DNA of 36,585 nucleotides from DATDWC01 sp035289805. Its GTDB lineage: Bacteria; Patescibacteriota; Gracilibacteria; Peribacterales; Peribacteraceae. The position numbers and the translations under genes are program-made. Below are positions 36,229-36,585 of the stretch, piece after piece. The first letter of the stretch is position 1, and every line of letters begins with the position of its first letter. The stretch covers positions 1 through 36,585 of the forward strand of contig DATDWC010000016.1 of NCBI GenBank assembly GCA_035289805.1, read 5' to 3'. Under the pieces are notes generated by a model. That model searched no databases and was not told the DNA's origin. It saw only the letters and a program-made list of their open reading frames with translations.

Positions 36229-36585
36229 ATGGCACACATCACGCTCAAAGCATCACCACGCGATATCGCGAAGAAAGCAAAAGTCACCCGCAGGGAGGGC
36301 TTGATCACGGGGACGGTGTATGGACCCAAAATGAAGAATGAGGATCTCACATTTATCTATCAGGAATTCCACAAGGTATACGTGGCCGCAGGAGAGAGCA
36401 CGATTGTAGAGCTCGAGACTAACGGGAAGAAAGTGCCAGTGCTGATCCACGAATTGCAGTTTGATCCAATGACAGGGAACTACACACATATCGATCTCTT
36501 CGCTCTCGATATGACAAAAGAGGTCACAACCAACGTGCCGCTCCGATTTGTAGGAGAGGCACCCGGTGTGAAAGAGGGCGGAGTG
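36229..36585 (+). CDS. rplY: 50S ribosomal protein L25/TL5 (5' part; continues beyond window)
   Basis: The first 119 residues are visible. MAHITLKASPRDIAKKAKVTRREGLITGTVYGPK is the 5S rRNA-binding beta barrel of L25 (usual form LxAExRxxxGKGxARRLRxxGxIPAVVYG), followed by VPVLIHELQFDPMTGNYTHIDLFALD. The last part, TTNVPLRFVGEAPGVKEGGV, is the beginning of the second TL5/Ctc domain, so this is the long form, not the short E. coli type. ATG at 36229, without Shine-Dalgarno; a TTGACC at 36189 could be a -35. The gene is open at the window end. Confidence 0.93.
   Translation, partial: MAHITLKASPRDIAKKAKVTRREGLITGTVYGPKMKNEDLTFIYQEFHKVYVAAGESTIVELETNGKKVPVLIHELQFDPMTGNYTHIDLFALDMTKEVTTNVPLRFVGEAPGVKEGGV

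Noticed and set aside
1..36585. UGA recoding as in Gracilibacteria/SR1.
   Set aside because: Several genes, including lexA's upstream neighbour, the YtxH-like gene and the ABC-F gene, end at TGA at the right length, and no conserved gene has an internal in-frame TGA.

Overview
The window is a dense stretch of bacterial chromosome, around 50% GC by eye, read with the standard code (TGA ends many genes, for example dinB's neighbour nramp-like and murI, so it is not a UGA-recoding Gracilibacterium). Compact housekeeping genes, very short leaders, almost no Shine-Dalgarno sequences and several stripped-down proteins suggest a Patescibacteria/CPR member, possibly Peregrinibacteria/Peribacteria. 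That assignment is inference, since no marker gene could be searched.

Layout. 1-1896: end of a LytR-CpsA-Psr cell-wall ligase and a polytopic membrane protein. 1893-6175: a DNA-damage block lexA-dinB-uvrC with a near-ideal lexA promoter whose spacer holds a LexA-box-like palindrome. 6321-8984: a small YtxH-like protein convergent with pnp. 8985-9456: a gene-free stretch full of palindromic repeats. 9457-10705: a three-gene island of unknown function including a 35-residue membrane protein. 10911-13978: a TrpG-TrpE fusion, a TrpR-family regulator and rpsO. 14066-18916: murI, a RelA-type synthetase, trigger factor and a glutaredoxin/DsbD-like membrane protein. 18996-19963: tRNA-Leu(TAA), a lipoprotein, tRNA-Gly(GCC). 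20002-25398: a gene remnant, an ABC-F ATPase, a MASE1-PAS-HisKA protein, a second RelA/SpoT homologue, a SET protein, tRNA-Gly(CCC). 25443-28850: a secreted protein, trpS, and rplL-rplJ behind an L10-leader RNA. 28855-31061: a VIT1/CCC1 and Nramp-like metal transport pair. 31148-36585: pcrA/uvrD, DAHP synthase with its leader, an unknown gene, ksgA, and the start of rplY.

The most interesting items are: (1) a complete aromatic-amino-acid attenuator in front of DAHP synthase: promoter, a 24-codon leader peptide with seven Phe/Tyr/Trp codons among ten, mutually exclusive antiterminator and terminator hairpins; (2) palindromic repeat elements inserted in frame into at least five conserved genes (dinB, uvrC, pnp, pcrA/uvrD, ksgA), with relatives in the intergenic regions; (3) a UvrC with a GNAT-like domain inserted in its C-terminal nuclease domain and no terminal helix-hairpin-helix; (4) a recurring promoter geometry, often extended -10, with the start codon only 4-10 bases after the -10, indicating leaderless mRNAs; (5) a shared GC-rich repeat directly behind the CCA of all three tRNAs.

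Functional links: the two chorismate-pathway enzymes (DAHP synthase and TrpGE) each sit with their own regulation; lexA, dinB, uvrC and pcrA make up repair capacity; two RelA/SpoT homologues appear to divide synthesis and hydrolysis of (p)ppGpp; VIT1 and the Nramp-like gene form a metal homeostasis operon.
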